From Subtercola vilae (GTDB lineage: Bacteria; Actinomycetota; Actinomycetes; Actinomycetales; Microbacteriaceae): a stretch of 64,000 nt of DNA. Under the pieces are notes generated by a model. It searched no databases. It worked only from the letters and a program-made list of their open reading frames with translations, and was not told the DNA's origin. The translations under genes and the position numbers were made by a program. Positions 46,164-56,412 of the stretch are shown piece by piece (the first letter of the stretch is position 1; each line of letters begins with the position of its first letter). The stretch is from NCBI RefSeq assembly GCF_004923255.1, contig NZ_QYRT01000019.1, positions 1 to 64,000 on the forward strand. Direction: 5' to 3'.

Positions 46164-49100
46164 CTACTTCGACAGAATCACCAAAGTCGCCGGAGTCGAC
46201 GACTCACGCGAGCGCAAAAAGATCTGTGGCCCGATGCCTCCGGGTGGTGCATCCTGCCGAAACCCGAGTGTCGCATAGCCGCCCGCCATCTGACGGACGA
46301 AGTCGGTGACATCCATCTGCCTAGATTTTTCAGTTGAATCAATCGGAACAGTGCCGGCAACAGATGTCATCGTCGGCTGGTTGTTAAACGTCAGGGCATT
46401 CTCGCTCCAGTTCCCCGTCGCAGCATATGCCGACAGAGTTGCGGTGGAATCTGATGGGCCCACCCACGAGGTGAAAACTAGCGTGGCCGACTGCACTGTC
46501 GCTGCGGACACATTTGCCAAAGAGAAACCAACATACGAGCTCTGCTCATATGATGCGTACGCTGGCTTCGACAACACCTGCATATAACTCAGCGCTCCGT
46601 AGTTGTTGTCCGAGCTGCTGCCCCCGACTACGAACGAGTCGGCGGTCGTCACGACAGTGGTCTTCGCCGTCGCTGTGGGGTCTTGTGCGACTTGCTTGCA
46701 GCTCGAGACAGCCGATCGATTACCTGCGACAGTCGCGGTTCCGAGAACAAAGTCCCCCACAGCGAAGTTCCCGGCAACCGAGTATGACGCGGAACCGCTG
46801 GAGTTGGTGCGAACTGTTGTCGCCGGTAATGCCGCGCCATCGAACAGTGACGGGGCGCACTGCTGCCGGTTCGACGAGACAAAATTCAGAACAACATCCG
46901 TTGCCGGTGGCCCGGAGACGCTACCGGTGATCGATCCCGCACCCGATGCACTCGAATATGCAGTAGAAATCGTCGGAGCAGCCGTGGCGACTGAGTTCTT
47001 CGCACGGATTACGATCTCCAGGTGGGCCGGAGCAGCGGATCCCTGCGCGCGGATGAGAACCGAGGGACCAACTCCACCTGGAGGGTTGTCTTCTCGAATG
47101 CCGAACGACGCAGTTGTACCGAGCCGAGAGCGAACGAAGTCGGTGACATCGGTCTGCGTCGATGCCTCAGTTGAGGTCACCTGGGTCGATCCCACCCGGA
47201 AGTCCATCGGAGGCTGATTGTTGAAGGTGAGTGTCGATTCCGACCACGCACTGTTCACTGCATATGACGTCAGGATGGCACTGGACCCGCTGGTAGTCGC
47301 CCAAGCGTTATAGACCAACGTCGCAGATACGATGTCGGCGTTTGCGAGAGAGGCAAGTGAGAAACCAACAAACGCGCGCTGTTCGAAGGAAGCATAGGCA
47401 GGCTTCGAGAGCTCTTGCATGTAGTTGGCCGAACCGAAATTGGAGGCCGATCCATTCCCCCCCATCACGAACGAATCGGCATTGACGGGAATCGAAGCTG
47501 TGGAAGTAGCATTCGGATCCTGAGTGACCGGCACGCAAGCTGAGACAGCCGAGCGATCGGTTCCGGCTGTTGCCGCAGCGATGATCCACGACCCTACGGC
47601 AAACGTGCCCGTCGTACTGAATGATGCCGATCCGCTTGAATCAGTGGTGACCGTCACGCTCGCGAGCTGCGTTGCGTCAATCATTACGGCTGGACACTGC
47701 GCCCGCGTCGAGTTACCCAAACTCACAATGACCGAACTGTTCGCTGGCCCCGTGACAGTGCCAGTGACTGTGCCTTTGTTGGTCGGTGACGACACAGCCG
47801 AGGTGACAGATGGCGGCGTGACCCCAGCTACACCGGCTGGCCTCAGCCGCACATCGATGTAGGCGGGAGTCGATGACTCCCTGCTTGATACATAGATCTG
47901 TGGCCCAATCACTCCACTCGGGAGGTCCTGGCGAATCGCAATCGTCGCCGGTTGACCGGCTCGCTGTCGAACGTAGTCTGTCACGTCCATTTGACGAGAC
48001 TGGGCAGTGGAATCGATTCCGGTAGTTCCGACCCGGAACTCCATGGGAGGTTGATTCGCAAAGGTGATACCTGACTCTGTCCAAGCACCGTTTGCCGCGT
48101 ATCCAGCAATATTTGCCGTGGTGGATGCCGGCCCGACCCAAGCGTTGAAGACCAGTGTCGCGGATTGAACTCTTGCGGGGTCAATTCCACTCAAAGAAAA
48201 TCCAAGAAAAGCGTTCTGCTCATAGGTGGGGTAGTCCGGCTTCGATAGCACTTGCATGTACGTCAGAGAGCCGTAATTCGTCGAAGTGGCTGAACCGCCT
48301 TGCACATAGGAGTCCGACTGCACCGGCACCGAGACCTTCGACATCGCTCCGGGATTCTGCGCAACAAGTTTGCAGGCAGACACTACCGATCGGGATCCGC
48401 TAGAGGTAGCTGTCGCGATAATGGAAGCGCCAACCGGGAAGGTGCCGGTCGCAGCGAAGCTCGCCACACCAGAGCTGTCGGTTTGCACGAGAACAGTTGG
48501 AAGTGCTGCCGCGTCAAAAGCAACCGGAGGGCATTGCGAACGGCTGGATACTCCCAGATCTATAGCCACAATGCTAGAGGGTGCTCCAGAGACGGAGCCG
48601 GATATGGTTCCCTCATTTGCAGCAGTCGAGTAAGCGGTGCTGACAGTTGGCGCTGGTATGGGAGCTGCGCCAGCCGGTCTGAGCCTGATTTCGAGCCGAG
48701 GAGGAGCCGCAGAGCCTTTGCCGCGAATAAATATCTGCGGGCCGAATCCGCCGGGAGGATTGTCTTGACGAATTCCAAACGAAATAGAGCTACCGGAGCG
48801 CTGGCGAATGAAATCTGTTACGTCCATTGTGCGGCTGGCCTCAGTGGAGTCGATGGTCGTCCTCCCCACCCGATATTCCATTGCGGGTTGATTGTTGAAC
48901 GTAACCGTCGACTCTGACCAAGCTCCATTCACCGCGTACGCCGTGAGATCAGCTGTAGAGTCTGCCGGATCAATCCACGAAGTGAAGACCAGTCTCGCCG
49001 ACTCGACGTTACTGGCTGTGACACTGTTGAGGGAGAACCCGATGAATGCATTCTGCTCATAGGCCGCGTAGGCCGGCTTGGACAAGACCTGCATGTAGTT

Positions 49101-52100
49101 TTGCGAACTGTAATTGTTTGCAGAACTGCCGCCCCCGATTACGTACGAATCTGAACCCACAGCGACGGAAACAGCCAGCGGATCTGTCACTGTGACCGGT
49201 TGAGTCGCCGTGACCCAGTCTCCCGCTATGACAGTTGAGGCGCTTACCCTGGTGACGCCACCGATACCGCCCGTGACCACCCCGTTCGAATCTATGGCGG
49301 CAACTGATGGATCGGCAGACTGATAGCTGATCTTGTCGTTGGAGACTGAAACATTGGTTCCATCACTTTTTGCAAAGGTGACACCGAGAGTATTCGACTG
49401 GCCAGAGTTGAGAGCGTTCCATGTGCTCCCTACCGCCGCAGTGGCGTGAGGAGTAGATGAAGGAGGGTTTTCCGCCACAGTGTTCTGGCTGAAAGCTTGA
49501 AACTCCGACAACACTGTGTTCAGGCTTGACTGCTTGTCTCCGTGCACCGCCAGCTTGACGTAACGATATGCCTTTAGTGGCGTGTTCAGGAACGTTGTTC
49601 TGGTTGAGTTGCCGACCCAATTGCTTCCGACGAAAGCGGTCGCCCACGTCAGGTTGTCGTTCGATCCGTATATCTCGAAGAGCGCACCCTTCGTCGGAAT
49701 AGCTGGCCAGAACGTTTCGACATGCTTGATTGTGACGGACCGACCGTAGTCGAAGACCACAGACTGATCACCATTGACGTTCCATTGAGATTCGATGTTG
49801 CCGTCGACAAGATTGCTGACCGTCGACTGCGCTGTGGTTGCCACAACGTTCACTGGAGGAATTGCGCCTACAAAGAACACGATCCGGTATAAAGCCGTCG
49901 AAAGCCCTGACTTCGACACCGTCATCGTCGCGGTGCCCGGCACTGAAGAGGCTTGAGCTATGGTCACGGTCGCACCTGCCACTGCGGTGGCGGCGACGAC
50001 CGGAGGTGCGTCTTGGCTTGACGCTCCGCGCGAGTAGGCAAGGACCGCGGGGGTGAAACCCGACAATGCGCCACCGTCGACAGTCACACTCGCCAATTGA
50101 GCCGAGCTCGAAGTTGCGGTCGGCCACTGGCTCAAAGCAACAACCGGCTCCAACGCAGGTGTCGCGCCACCGGTGATAAGAGGAGTGAAATCAACTGCGA
50201 ATGTTAACGAGGAATTGCCCGTCAGATGCACGGCCAGTTTTCCTGTAGACGGTAGCTGTTGACCCGCAGGAGAGGGAGACACTGGCAATGGCGCGTCGGA
50301 CATGTACGTGAAGGTCGACGAGTCTGTTGAGGCGATCCTCGCCAGAAGTTGTTGACCGTTTTGAGTGAGTACCGCTGAGCGGCCGTCTGAGGCTATCGCG
50401 ACATCGGCGTTGGTGTGCATGAACCACCACGCATCAACCGCGGTATTTGACATCACTTCATCTTGAACCAGTACTCGCTGTCTGGAATCGAAGAGACTGA
50501 TGCCTCGCTTCCATGAAGATACTCCCGAGTAAATGCCGCTCAAATCGGCAATGGCAGCAGCTCCGGCGGAATCAGAATGTGAGATGGAAATCGAAGGATT
50601 TGCCGTGATTGACTGCCCGGAGCTGAGATTCGGGTTCACGACAAGCGTGTTTTGCGCTTCAGCCCTATTACGGTAATAGTCCCACCGTTGACCCGTCTGT
50701 TTGGAGTCCAGGTATCCCGGAAGATCGTATTGATCAGTTCCCCCGGTCTCGGTAGCCCAGTTGACGCCGAGCGAGTCGAGCGTGAAGTCTCCTCCATCGA
50801 GATTTGCGTGGGAGGAACTATCGTTTGGGCTCGCTCGCATTGCGATCGACGTGCCATTTCGATCGGACCACGACGAACGCATCGTCGTGACACCCACGTT
50901 GCTGAACGTGGCATCCAGTGGCTTTGACTGAGCTGCTTGGCCAGTGACCGCCGTCTGTGGCACCGCCCACAACATCGCCCGGGCGGAGATTTCTTCCTGG
51001 TCTGCACCTGTCGACCCCGTCAGCGCCCGAGAGACTAAAGAGGGGTCGTTATACAGACGCGACAAGCCGAGAAGCGGCATTGTGAGCGGGGCGTTGCTGT
51101 AAGCGTCACCGTAACTGAATGACGCACCGCTCGCTCCAGTGAGATTCACCGCAAAGTTGCCGGTCGCTGAGAGCCCGGGAGCCTGCAGTATTCCGTACGT
51201 CTTACCGGTCGATGACAACAGGGCGGAAGTGAAAGTAGTTAGATAACCGGTTGCGTACGACCAGTAGGAAATTCCCTCCTCATACCCACCATCAGGCCCA
51301 TATGCGCTCAACCCATTGCCGATGCTCGTACTGACATCTCGGAGCACAGCATCGGTTGGCCCCGGGAGGGCACCCGAAAATGCCAAAGCGGCCAGCCCTA
51401 TTCCGCTGTTGGAAATCAGGTTCCAGTTCGTGGAGGTCGTCACCCAAGACGCGTTTGCCGAAAACTGAGAGAGGGCTGGTGCAAACGATTTCGCGTTGAT
51501 CCCGTTAGACATTTCCTGGAGTTGCGCAGGAGTCCAATACGAGTAAAGCCAGTCGTACCCAATGGCGTACCCCTGCGACATTTCGGCGACATCGAGGAAG
51601 TGGCTTGGATTCCAATCGGGGAAGTTTGACACGGCATGTAAGTCTGCCCACAGCCGATCGGCATATCGGCTGTCACCTGTCATGCGCCAGACAAACCCCA
51701 ACGTGTAAGCCCGATCTACAAGGCTCTCGCTGACAGCCAGCAATCTTCCCGAAGTGACGGTGTAGTTGAGCACTGGCGCTGAAAGCATCTGGTTGGCCCG
51801 ATACACCAGAGTGGGATACCAACTGTTGAGGGTCGAGTCTGTAGATATCCGCGACTTTATGTCGGCGAACCCCGCATCGCTGGCCAGCAGCTTGGGATGG
51901 GTGCTTGTGACATCCGACGCAGAGATGGGGGACACCAGAGGAACCGCAGTGGCCATTTTTGAAGACGATGTAGAAGCCTTCGCTTCCAGCGAATCGACGA
52001 ACGAAAGAAGCCCAGAAAAGATGGCTACCAACAGCACGGTGCCTATAATTCGAGCGGCAACCCTGCCTCTGAGAGATTGATCTCTGATGTCGCCCTGTTG

Positions 52101-52136
52101 CGCCGAATGTCTCTCAGATAGCCGTGCACGGCTCAC
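46164..52136 (-). CDS. Giant secreted heparinase II/III-like polysaccharide lyase with four DNRLRE/CBM96-like modules
   Basis: About 1990 residues. After an N-terminal export signal (residues 25-55) comes an alpha/alpha toroid ('SRYADRLWADLHAVSNF', 'GYAIGYDWLYSYWT', 'EEGISYWSYATGYL') and the heparinase II/III-like sandwich with 'SSHANLDGGDFTLD' near residue 442 and 'YRNRAEAQNTLVV'. An F5/8-type C carbohydrate module sits near residue 770, a bacterial Ig-2 domain near 900, then four DNRLRE (CBM96-like) modules starting near 990, 1270, 1549 and 1829, each with 'SDSYV-GG', 'YMQVLSKPAY', 'QMDVTDFVRQ' and 'GPQIFIR', separated by three Ig-like domains with 'SRSQCPP'. The GTG at 52136 follows GGGGG. 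It may trim or release the polymer made by this locus (inference). Confidence 0.85.
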   Translation of the reverse strand: MSRARLSERHSAQQGDIRDQSLRGRVAARIIGTVLLVAIFSGLLSFVDSLEAKASTSSSKMATAVPLVSPISASDVTSTHPKLLASDAGFADIKSRISTDSTLNSWYPTLVYRANQMLSAPVLNYTVTSGRLLAVSESLVDRAYTLGFVWRMTGDSRYADRLWADLHAVSNFPDWNPSHFLDVAEMSQGYAIGYDWLYSYWTPAQLQEMSNGINAKSFAPALSQFSANASWVTTSTNWNLISNSGIGLAALAFSGALPGPTDAVLRDVSTSIGNGLSAYGPDGGYEEGISYWSYATGYLTTFTSALLSSTGKTYGILQAPGLSATGNFAVNLTGASGASFSYGDAYSNAPLTMPLLGLSRLYNDPSLVSRALTGSTGADQEEISARAMLWAVPQTAVTGQAAQSKPLDATFSNVGVTTMRSSWSDRNGTSIAMRASPNDSSSHANLDGGDFTLDSLGVNWATETGGTDQYDLPGYLDSKQTGQRWDYYRNRAEAQNTLVVNPNLSSGQSITANPSISISHSDSAGAAAIADLSGIYSGVSSWKRGISLFDSRQRVLVQDEVMSNTAVDAWWFMHTNADVAIASDGRSAVLTQNGQQLLARIASTDSSTFTYMSDAPLPVSPSPAGQQLPSTGKLAVHLTGNSSLTFAVDFTPLITGGATPALEPVVALSQWPTATSSSAQLASVTVDGGALSGFTPAVLAYSRGASSQDAPPVVAATAVAGATVTIAQASSVPGTATMTVSKSGLSTALYRIVFFVGAIPPVNVVATTAQSTVSNLVDGNIESQWNVNGDQSVVFDYGRSVTIKHVETFWPAIPTKGALFEIYGSNDNLTWATAFVGSNWVGNSTRTTFLNTPLKAYRYVKLAVHGDKQSSLNTVLSEFQAFSQNTVAENPPSSTPHATAAVGSTWNALNSGQSNTLGVTFAKSDGTNVSVSNDKISYQSADPSVAAIDSNGVVTGGIGGVTRVSASTVIAGDWVTATQPVTVTDPLAVSVAVGSDSYVIGGGSSANNYSSQNYMQVLSKPAYAAYEQNAFIGFSLNSVTASNVESARLVFTSWIDPADSTADLTAYAVNGAWSESTVTFNNQPAMEYRVGRTTIDSTEASRTMDVTDFIRQRSGSSISFGIRQDNPPGGFGPQIFIRGKGSAAPPRLEIRLRPAGAAPIPAPTVSTAYSTAANEGTISGSVSGAPSSIVAIDLGVSSRSQCPPVAFDAAALPTVLVQTDSSGVASFAATGTFPVGASIIATATSSGSRSVVSACKLVAQNPGAMSKVSVPVQSDSYVQGGSATSTNYGSLTYMQVLSKPDYPTYEQNAFLGFSLSGIDPARVQSATLVFNAWVGPASTTANIAGYAANGAWTESGITFANQPPMEFRVGTTGIDSTAQSRQMDVTDYVRQRAGQPATIAIRQDLPSGVIGPQIYVSSRESSTPAYIDVRLRPAGVAGVTPPSVTSAVSSPTNKGTVTGTVTGPANSSVIVSLGNSTRAQCPAVMIDATQLASVTVTTDSSGSASFSTTGTFAVGSWIIAAATAGTDRSAVSACVPVTQDPNATSTASIPVNADSFVMGGNGSASNFGSANYMQELSKPAYASFEQRAFVGFSLASLANADIVSATLVYNAWATTSGSSAILTSYAVNSAWSESTLTFNNQPPMDFRVGSTQVTSTEASTQTDVTDFVRSRLGTTASFGIREDNPPGGVGPSVLIRAQGSAAPAHLEIVIRAKNSVATAAPTISTAYSSASGAGSITGSVSGPPATDVVLNFVSSNRQQCAPSLFDGAALPATTVRTNSSGSASYSVAGNFAVGDFVLGTATVAGNRSAVSSCKQVAQDPTATAKTTVVTTADSFVVGGSSSDNNYGALSYMQVLSKPAYASYEQSSYVGFSLANVSAATVQSATLVFTSWVGPSDSTATLSAYAATGNWSENALTFNNQPTMTSVAGTVPIDSTEKSRQMDVTDFVRQMAGGYATLGFRQDAPPGGIGPQIFLRSRESSTPATLVILSK

Positions 52137-52160
52137 GCTGCCCCCAAAGGTAAGACACAA

Positions 52161-53190
52161 TCAATCTGCCCCCCTTCCGAGGGGGTATGTGCCTCAGACT
52201 AGTCGTATACCCCTACAAAGAGTTACAAACGACTAAATCGTCGCGGCGCATTCAATACATGGTTCCCAAGAGATCGCTGTGCGGTTCATACCTTCTGGTC
52301 AGCAGTCGGCCCCGATGAGCTCACGACACATCCGCAGGACGTAGCGCCTTAAGCAGAAAACTTCCCCTTTACGGGAACCCCCAGTGACTCAGCCGCGTTC
52401 CTCAAGGAGGCGTGACTCGGTGGCGCGGCCGTCGTTCACGACGAAAACGCGATCACGGTGCGATCTTTTGTGAAAACTCCTACATCCCACTCCGAGGGGA
52501 TCAACACGATGACCGCACCCCACATCGCTTGCCTTGCTACCCTGCTCCGCGAAGCGCTGAGCGACACGGTTCCGAATGTGATGCACAACCTGCTGGCTAC
52601 GATGATCAACACGCTCCCCTCAGCTGCCGCTGTCGTCCGTGCCTACCGGAACAAACCGAGCCAGGACCATACGGCTACGCAAGCCCATCGCGTTCGTCGA
52701 GGCCGACGGGTTCTCCATACACGTGAGCGAAGGAGGCCCAGTCATCGACGCCGCCGGGCTCGGTGCGAATGGAGGAAACGCTGACGCTGTGAATGCCCGG
52801 CATGCGAGTCGCGACGCCAATGCGAGCGTGGCGAACCTGCCGGCGGCACCTTTTGATTCGTACCCAAAACAGGAAACGGCGTCACAGAATCCACCCTCCT
52901 TCTCTGCACCTAAACCTTGGAATTGAAGGATTCACCGCTAGGCCTCCATCTATGGCTGAGCGCTTCTGTTCACGACATCAGCCAGAACAGTAATCTGGTC
53001 CCGGGTCGTCACGGCCATCACCGATCCGAGAACAGAGGACAGAGAACCCATCTAGCCGCCTCACGCTAACTGCGTCGAGGCACACCGGTCAGCGACAGAA
53101 CTGGCGCTGGTAACTACCTCACCTCGCAGGCTCTCTACCAGGAGAACTCGCTCAGGTATGATCTGAGCAGGCAACGACGGGGGGAACGTT
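52161..53190. other. Degenerate 1-kb region without a clear intact gene
   Basis: About 1 kb with only short overlapping ORFs. One ORF from the ATG at 52509 (about 91 codons, GAGGGG 9 bases upstream) changes character at 52630-52660, where a different frame opens ('IRLRKPIAFVEADGFSIHV'), as in a frameshifted gene. On the minus strand, codons ending at 52389 read 'DRVFVVNDGRATESRLLEERG' and look like the tail of a larger protein, perhaps a membrane-fusion type. Coding trends are broken, consistent with decay by insertion and deletion. The promoter of the lyase gene should lie in 52137-52300. Confidence 0.5.
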
Positions 53191-54141
53191 ATGTCTGGGA
53201 ATCCGTTTTCGGATCCGGTCGAGGGGATCAACGGCGGGAATTCGCTCCGCTTGAACTCTCGTGAAGCCGATCGCATCTGGGAAAAGACGCACAGCTTTCG
53301 CCAGCTCGACTGGAACCGCCATCTCCGTATTGCCCCGGCAGTACATTTATTCGCCCTTCTCGCAGCGGTGGTTTTGGTTGGATTCGGCGCTGCCAAGCTA
53401 TCTATCCTCATTAGCTCGCAGATCCTTATCTGTCTCGGATCGAGCGCCGTGCTCCTGCCGAATTACCGCCCCGACACTTGGGATCACACCCGCACCGGCT
53501 CAATGAACGACCCGCTCTATGCGATCCCAGTGGAATGTAGCTTCTACCTGGTTGCGCCGTTGTCGCTGCTCTATCGCACGTTCATAGAACGTGGCGCATG
53601 CTTCGCGATCGGAGTTTTCTGGGCGAAGTATCGGGGCCGCATCCCGGTGAAGAGGTGGATGGTTGTACCCATGACGGCGCAGCATCTCGGTATGAAAGTG
53701 TTTGCCGACGGACCGTTTTATGCTACTTTCAAGCCCCTTCTGATATCGATACCCCTCGGCTATCTCATCGTTGTCCTCGGATACATGGGGCCGAGGATCC
53801 TATTTCGATTCACAGAACGAATTGGAGATGTCAGATTTGCCGCATACATCTGGCAATATCTCGTAATTGACTTGGTGGTTTGGTTCGGTTTGCGCGGTGG
53901 ATGGTGGCAGGCTTTGCTGGTCTGCGCGATCACCCTGGGTGTGGCTTGGCTGTCTTTCCGTTTTATTGAGCACATCGTGGACAGGTTCAAAAAACTCGTC
54001 CTCCGTGATGCGATGTCACGTCGCACGCTTTCTGGTGCTGTCGGGCAGCCGGACGTTTCACGAATCTCGTGCACCGCACGTAGTCCGAGAAGCGACACCT
54101 ACCGCACGAAGATCTATCTTCCAACGCCAACCGCCCTCTAG
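53191..54141 (+). pseudogene. Degenerate acyltransferase-3 family gene
   Basis: 316-codon ORF with a good ribosome site (GGGGGAA) and several membrane spans. 'AIPVECSFYLVAPLSLLY' corresponds to the WSLSVExxFYLVWP motif of acyltransferase-3 proteins, and 'GDVRFAAYIWQYLVIDLV' and 'LSFRFIEHIVDRF' to the family C-terminus. But the first about 50 residues are unrelated, and the N-terminal catalytic His motif found in its neighbour is absent; a stretch between the third and fourth helices is shortened. It is probably an internally deleted O-acyltransferase rather than a working one, although translation may still occur. Lies directly upstream of the intact gene. Confidence 0.6.
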
Positions 54142-54174
54142 GGTCGCCCAATTCCACATCAGAAGAAAGCCGCA

Positions 54175-56328
54175 ATGTCTTCAAGAACTGTTTCAAAGAA
54201 GAAGTCAAATCTTCGCTTGGATATTCAGGGGCTTCGCGCACTAGCGGTCGTCGCAGTGATTTTTGATCACCTCATGCACTGGCCCGCGGGCGGCTTTGTT
54301 GGCGTTGACGTTTTCTTTGTCATCTCGGGATTCCTCATCACGGGTCTCCTGCTGCGCGCGCACGAGAAGACGGGCACGATCTCTGCACGTGATTTCTATA
54401 CGAAGCGGCTACGCCGAATCGTGCCCGCGGCCACCGCAGTGCTCATAGTCACCGCAATTGTGGGCAACATTCTGTTCAACAAGGCACGGGCGTTATCTAC
54501 GGTGTGGGACGCAATTTTCTCGTTCTTTTTCGCCGCAAACTGGCATTTTGCTGCCGTCGGTACCGACTACTTTCAAGCGACTGGGCCAGCTTCGCCGTTG
54601 CAGCACTACTGGTCGCTTTCAGTGGAAGAACAGTTCTACCTAGTGTGGCCGTGGCTGATGCTGCTCACATTATTCGTCGCCGCGAAGGCCGTTAAGAAGC
54701 CCGACCACAATCGAATAATAGTCGGCGTAGTCATGGGCATCATAGTAGTTGCGTCGTTCATGTTCGCGATGTGGGAGACGGCCACGGACCCAAATTTCGC
54801 CTACTTCTCTACGTTCTCCCGCGCTTGGGAACTCGGCCTCGGCGCCCTTCTCGCAATTGCTACGCCTCTATTCCTGAAGGTTCCCCTTCCTGCCCGCACA
54901 GTGACCGGATGGGTGGGATTGACCACCATTGTCGGTTCGATGTTCGTGATCGACGGCTCTGCCGCATTTCCTGCACCGTGGGCACTGCTGCCGGTTCTCG
55001 GGGCGCTAATGGTCATTGCCGCCGGCATTGGCGGCGAACAGAAATATCTGTACCCGATCAACAACTCGGTCTCGACGTTCCTCGGCAAAATCTCGTATTC
55101 CCTATATCTCTGGCATTTCCCGATCATCATCTTTTCGCTGCTACTGCTTCCGGAGCAGACCTTCAGCGTCAATCTCATTATCTTCGGCCTCACCTTGGCG
55201 CTTTCGATCGCCTCGTACTACTTCATCGAGGAGCCACTCCGGCTCTCTCCTTGGTTGGGAAAATTCGGGTCACCGAACCGGAAACGCCGAGCATGGAGAG
55301 AGTGGCGAGCGAGGTTCTTCCCTCAGTTCAAGTGGGCAGGCTTCGGGCTGGTAGCGGCATTCGCGGCGATAATTTTACCCGTGGCCTTGCTCGCCAGTTC
55401 ACCTACCCCTGCCCCTATCGCAGCCGGGCTGATACCGACGGCCTCGACGACAGGAAGCGCGACGGCTGGGACCTCGATGCAGACGGGAGGGCCTGAACAG
55501 CAAGCTCTAGGTATTCTGATTGACGCTGCCTTAGCATCGACCGACTGGCCGCAACTCACGCCAACGATCGACGACGTCATAGCAAACGATCCGATCCCCC
55601 CAGGGATCTTCCCCTGCGGCGACTTCGTGCCCCCCTCCCCAGACAAATGTACTTTCGGCGATCCTAACTCGTCGAAAGAAGCTATTCTCGTGGGCGACTC
55701 CGTGGCTCAAGCATGGATACCCGCTCTCAAAGGGGTTTACGCACAGGGTGGCTGGCACATTCGCGTCATGTCAATGTACGGTTGCCCTTTTGCCGATGTG
55801 AAGACGAAGTTACCCGACGACAAAGCTGCAGCTTGCGAGACTCGAAAAGCAAACGCTGCTACGGCAATCGCTGCTTCGAAGCCGGATCTCGTCATCGTCG
55901 CCAACACTTACACCCTCGCCGAACTTCAATCGACTGGCAAAGCGATGTACGTGGCTGATTGGCAAACGGGCTTCCAATCGATCGTCGAACGGATTCGTCC
56001 AGATGCCGGAAACGTCATGACCCTGTCTCCTCCGCCTGCCGCAACGAATGTTCAAGATTGCTATACCCCAACGAGCAAGCCGGCTAGCTGCGTCTCCAAG
56101 GTAACCGGTCAGTGGTCGAGTATGGCCGCCGCCGATGCCGCAGTCATGACTGCCAATCAGGGCCAATATGTGGATACCCGGCTGCTTTTCTGCTCGACGG
56201 GCGATCTCTGCCCTGAGTTTGTCGGCACGACCCCGGTCAAGCGAGATCTGGTGCACATGGTGCCCACATATGCCGCTCTAATCACTCCCGCGTTCCTTGA
56301 AATGCTAATCGCCAAAGGACTCGTTTGA
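54175..56328 (+). CDS. O-acetyltransferase: acyltransferase-3 membrane domain plus SGNH hydrolase domain
   Basis: 717 residues. The membrane half (about 1-400) has 'RLDIQGLRALAVVAVIFDHL' (catalytic His), 'GVDVFFVISGFLITGLLL', 'WSLSVEEQFYLVWPWLML' and 'YSLYLWHFPIIIF'. After a Thr/Ala linker the C-terminal SGNH domain carries 'ILVGDSVAQAWIPAL' (GDS serine) and 'RDLVHMVPTYAALI' (Asp/His). This OatA/OafA-like layout moves acetyl groups from acetyl-CoA across the membrane and onto extracellular polysaccharide or peptidoglycan. Its neighbours favour the exopolysaccharide as acceptor (inference). No gene overlaps. Confidence 0.9.
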   Translation: MSSRTVSKKKSNLRLDIQGLRALAVVAVIFDHLMHWPAGGFVGVDVFFVISGFLITGLLLRAHEKTGTISARDFYTKRLRRIVPAATAVLIVTAIVGNILFNKARALSTVWDAIFSFFFAANWHFAAVGTDYFQATGPASPLQHYWSLSVEEQFYLVWPWLMLLTLFVAAKAVKKPDHNRIIVGVVMGIIVVASFMFAMWETATDPNFAYFSTFSRAWELGLGALLAIATPLFLKVPLPARTVTGWVGLTTIVGSMFVIDGSAAFPAPWALLPVLGALMVIAAGIGGEQKYLYPINNSVSTFLGKISYSLYLWHFPIIIFSLLLLPEQTFSVNLIIFGLTLALSIASYYFIEEPLRLSPWLGKFGSPNRKRRAWREWRARFFPQFKWAGFGLVAAFAAIILPVALLASSPTPAPIAAGLIPTASTTGSATAGTSMQTGGPEQQALGILIDAALASTDWPQLTPTIDDVIANDPIPPGIFPCGDFVPPSPDKCTFGDPNSSKEAILVGDSVAQAWIPALKGVYAQGGWHIRVMSMYGCPFADVKTKLPDDKAAACETRKANAATAIAASKPDLVIVANTYTLAELQSTGKAMYVADWQTGFQSIVERIRPDAGNVMTLSPPPAATNVQDCYTPTSKPASCVSKVTGQWSSMAAADAAVMTANQGQYVDTRLLFCSTGDLCPEFVGTTPVKRDLVHMVPTYAALITPAFLEMLIAKGLV

Positions 56329-56412
56329 TTGAATCGCCGCCCGGCTGAATCAAACGTACGCAGACCCACCAGAGTTCTGCCCGGCGGCGCGGCCTCGCAC
56401 GATCCTCACCCG

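Noticed and set aside
52389..52460. C-terminal piece of a membrane-fusion (HlyD/MacA-like) protein
   Set aside because: Only about 20 codons look similar; too short to name, so it is mentioned only within the decayed region.
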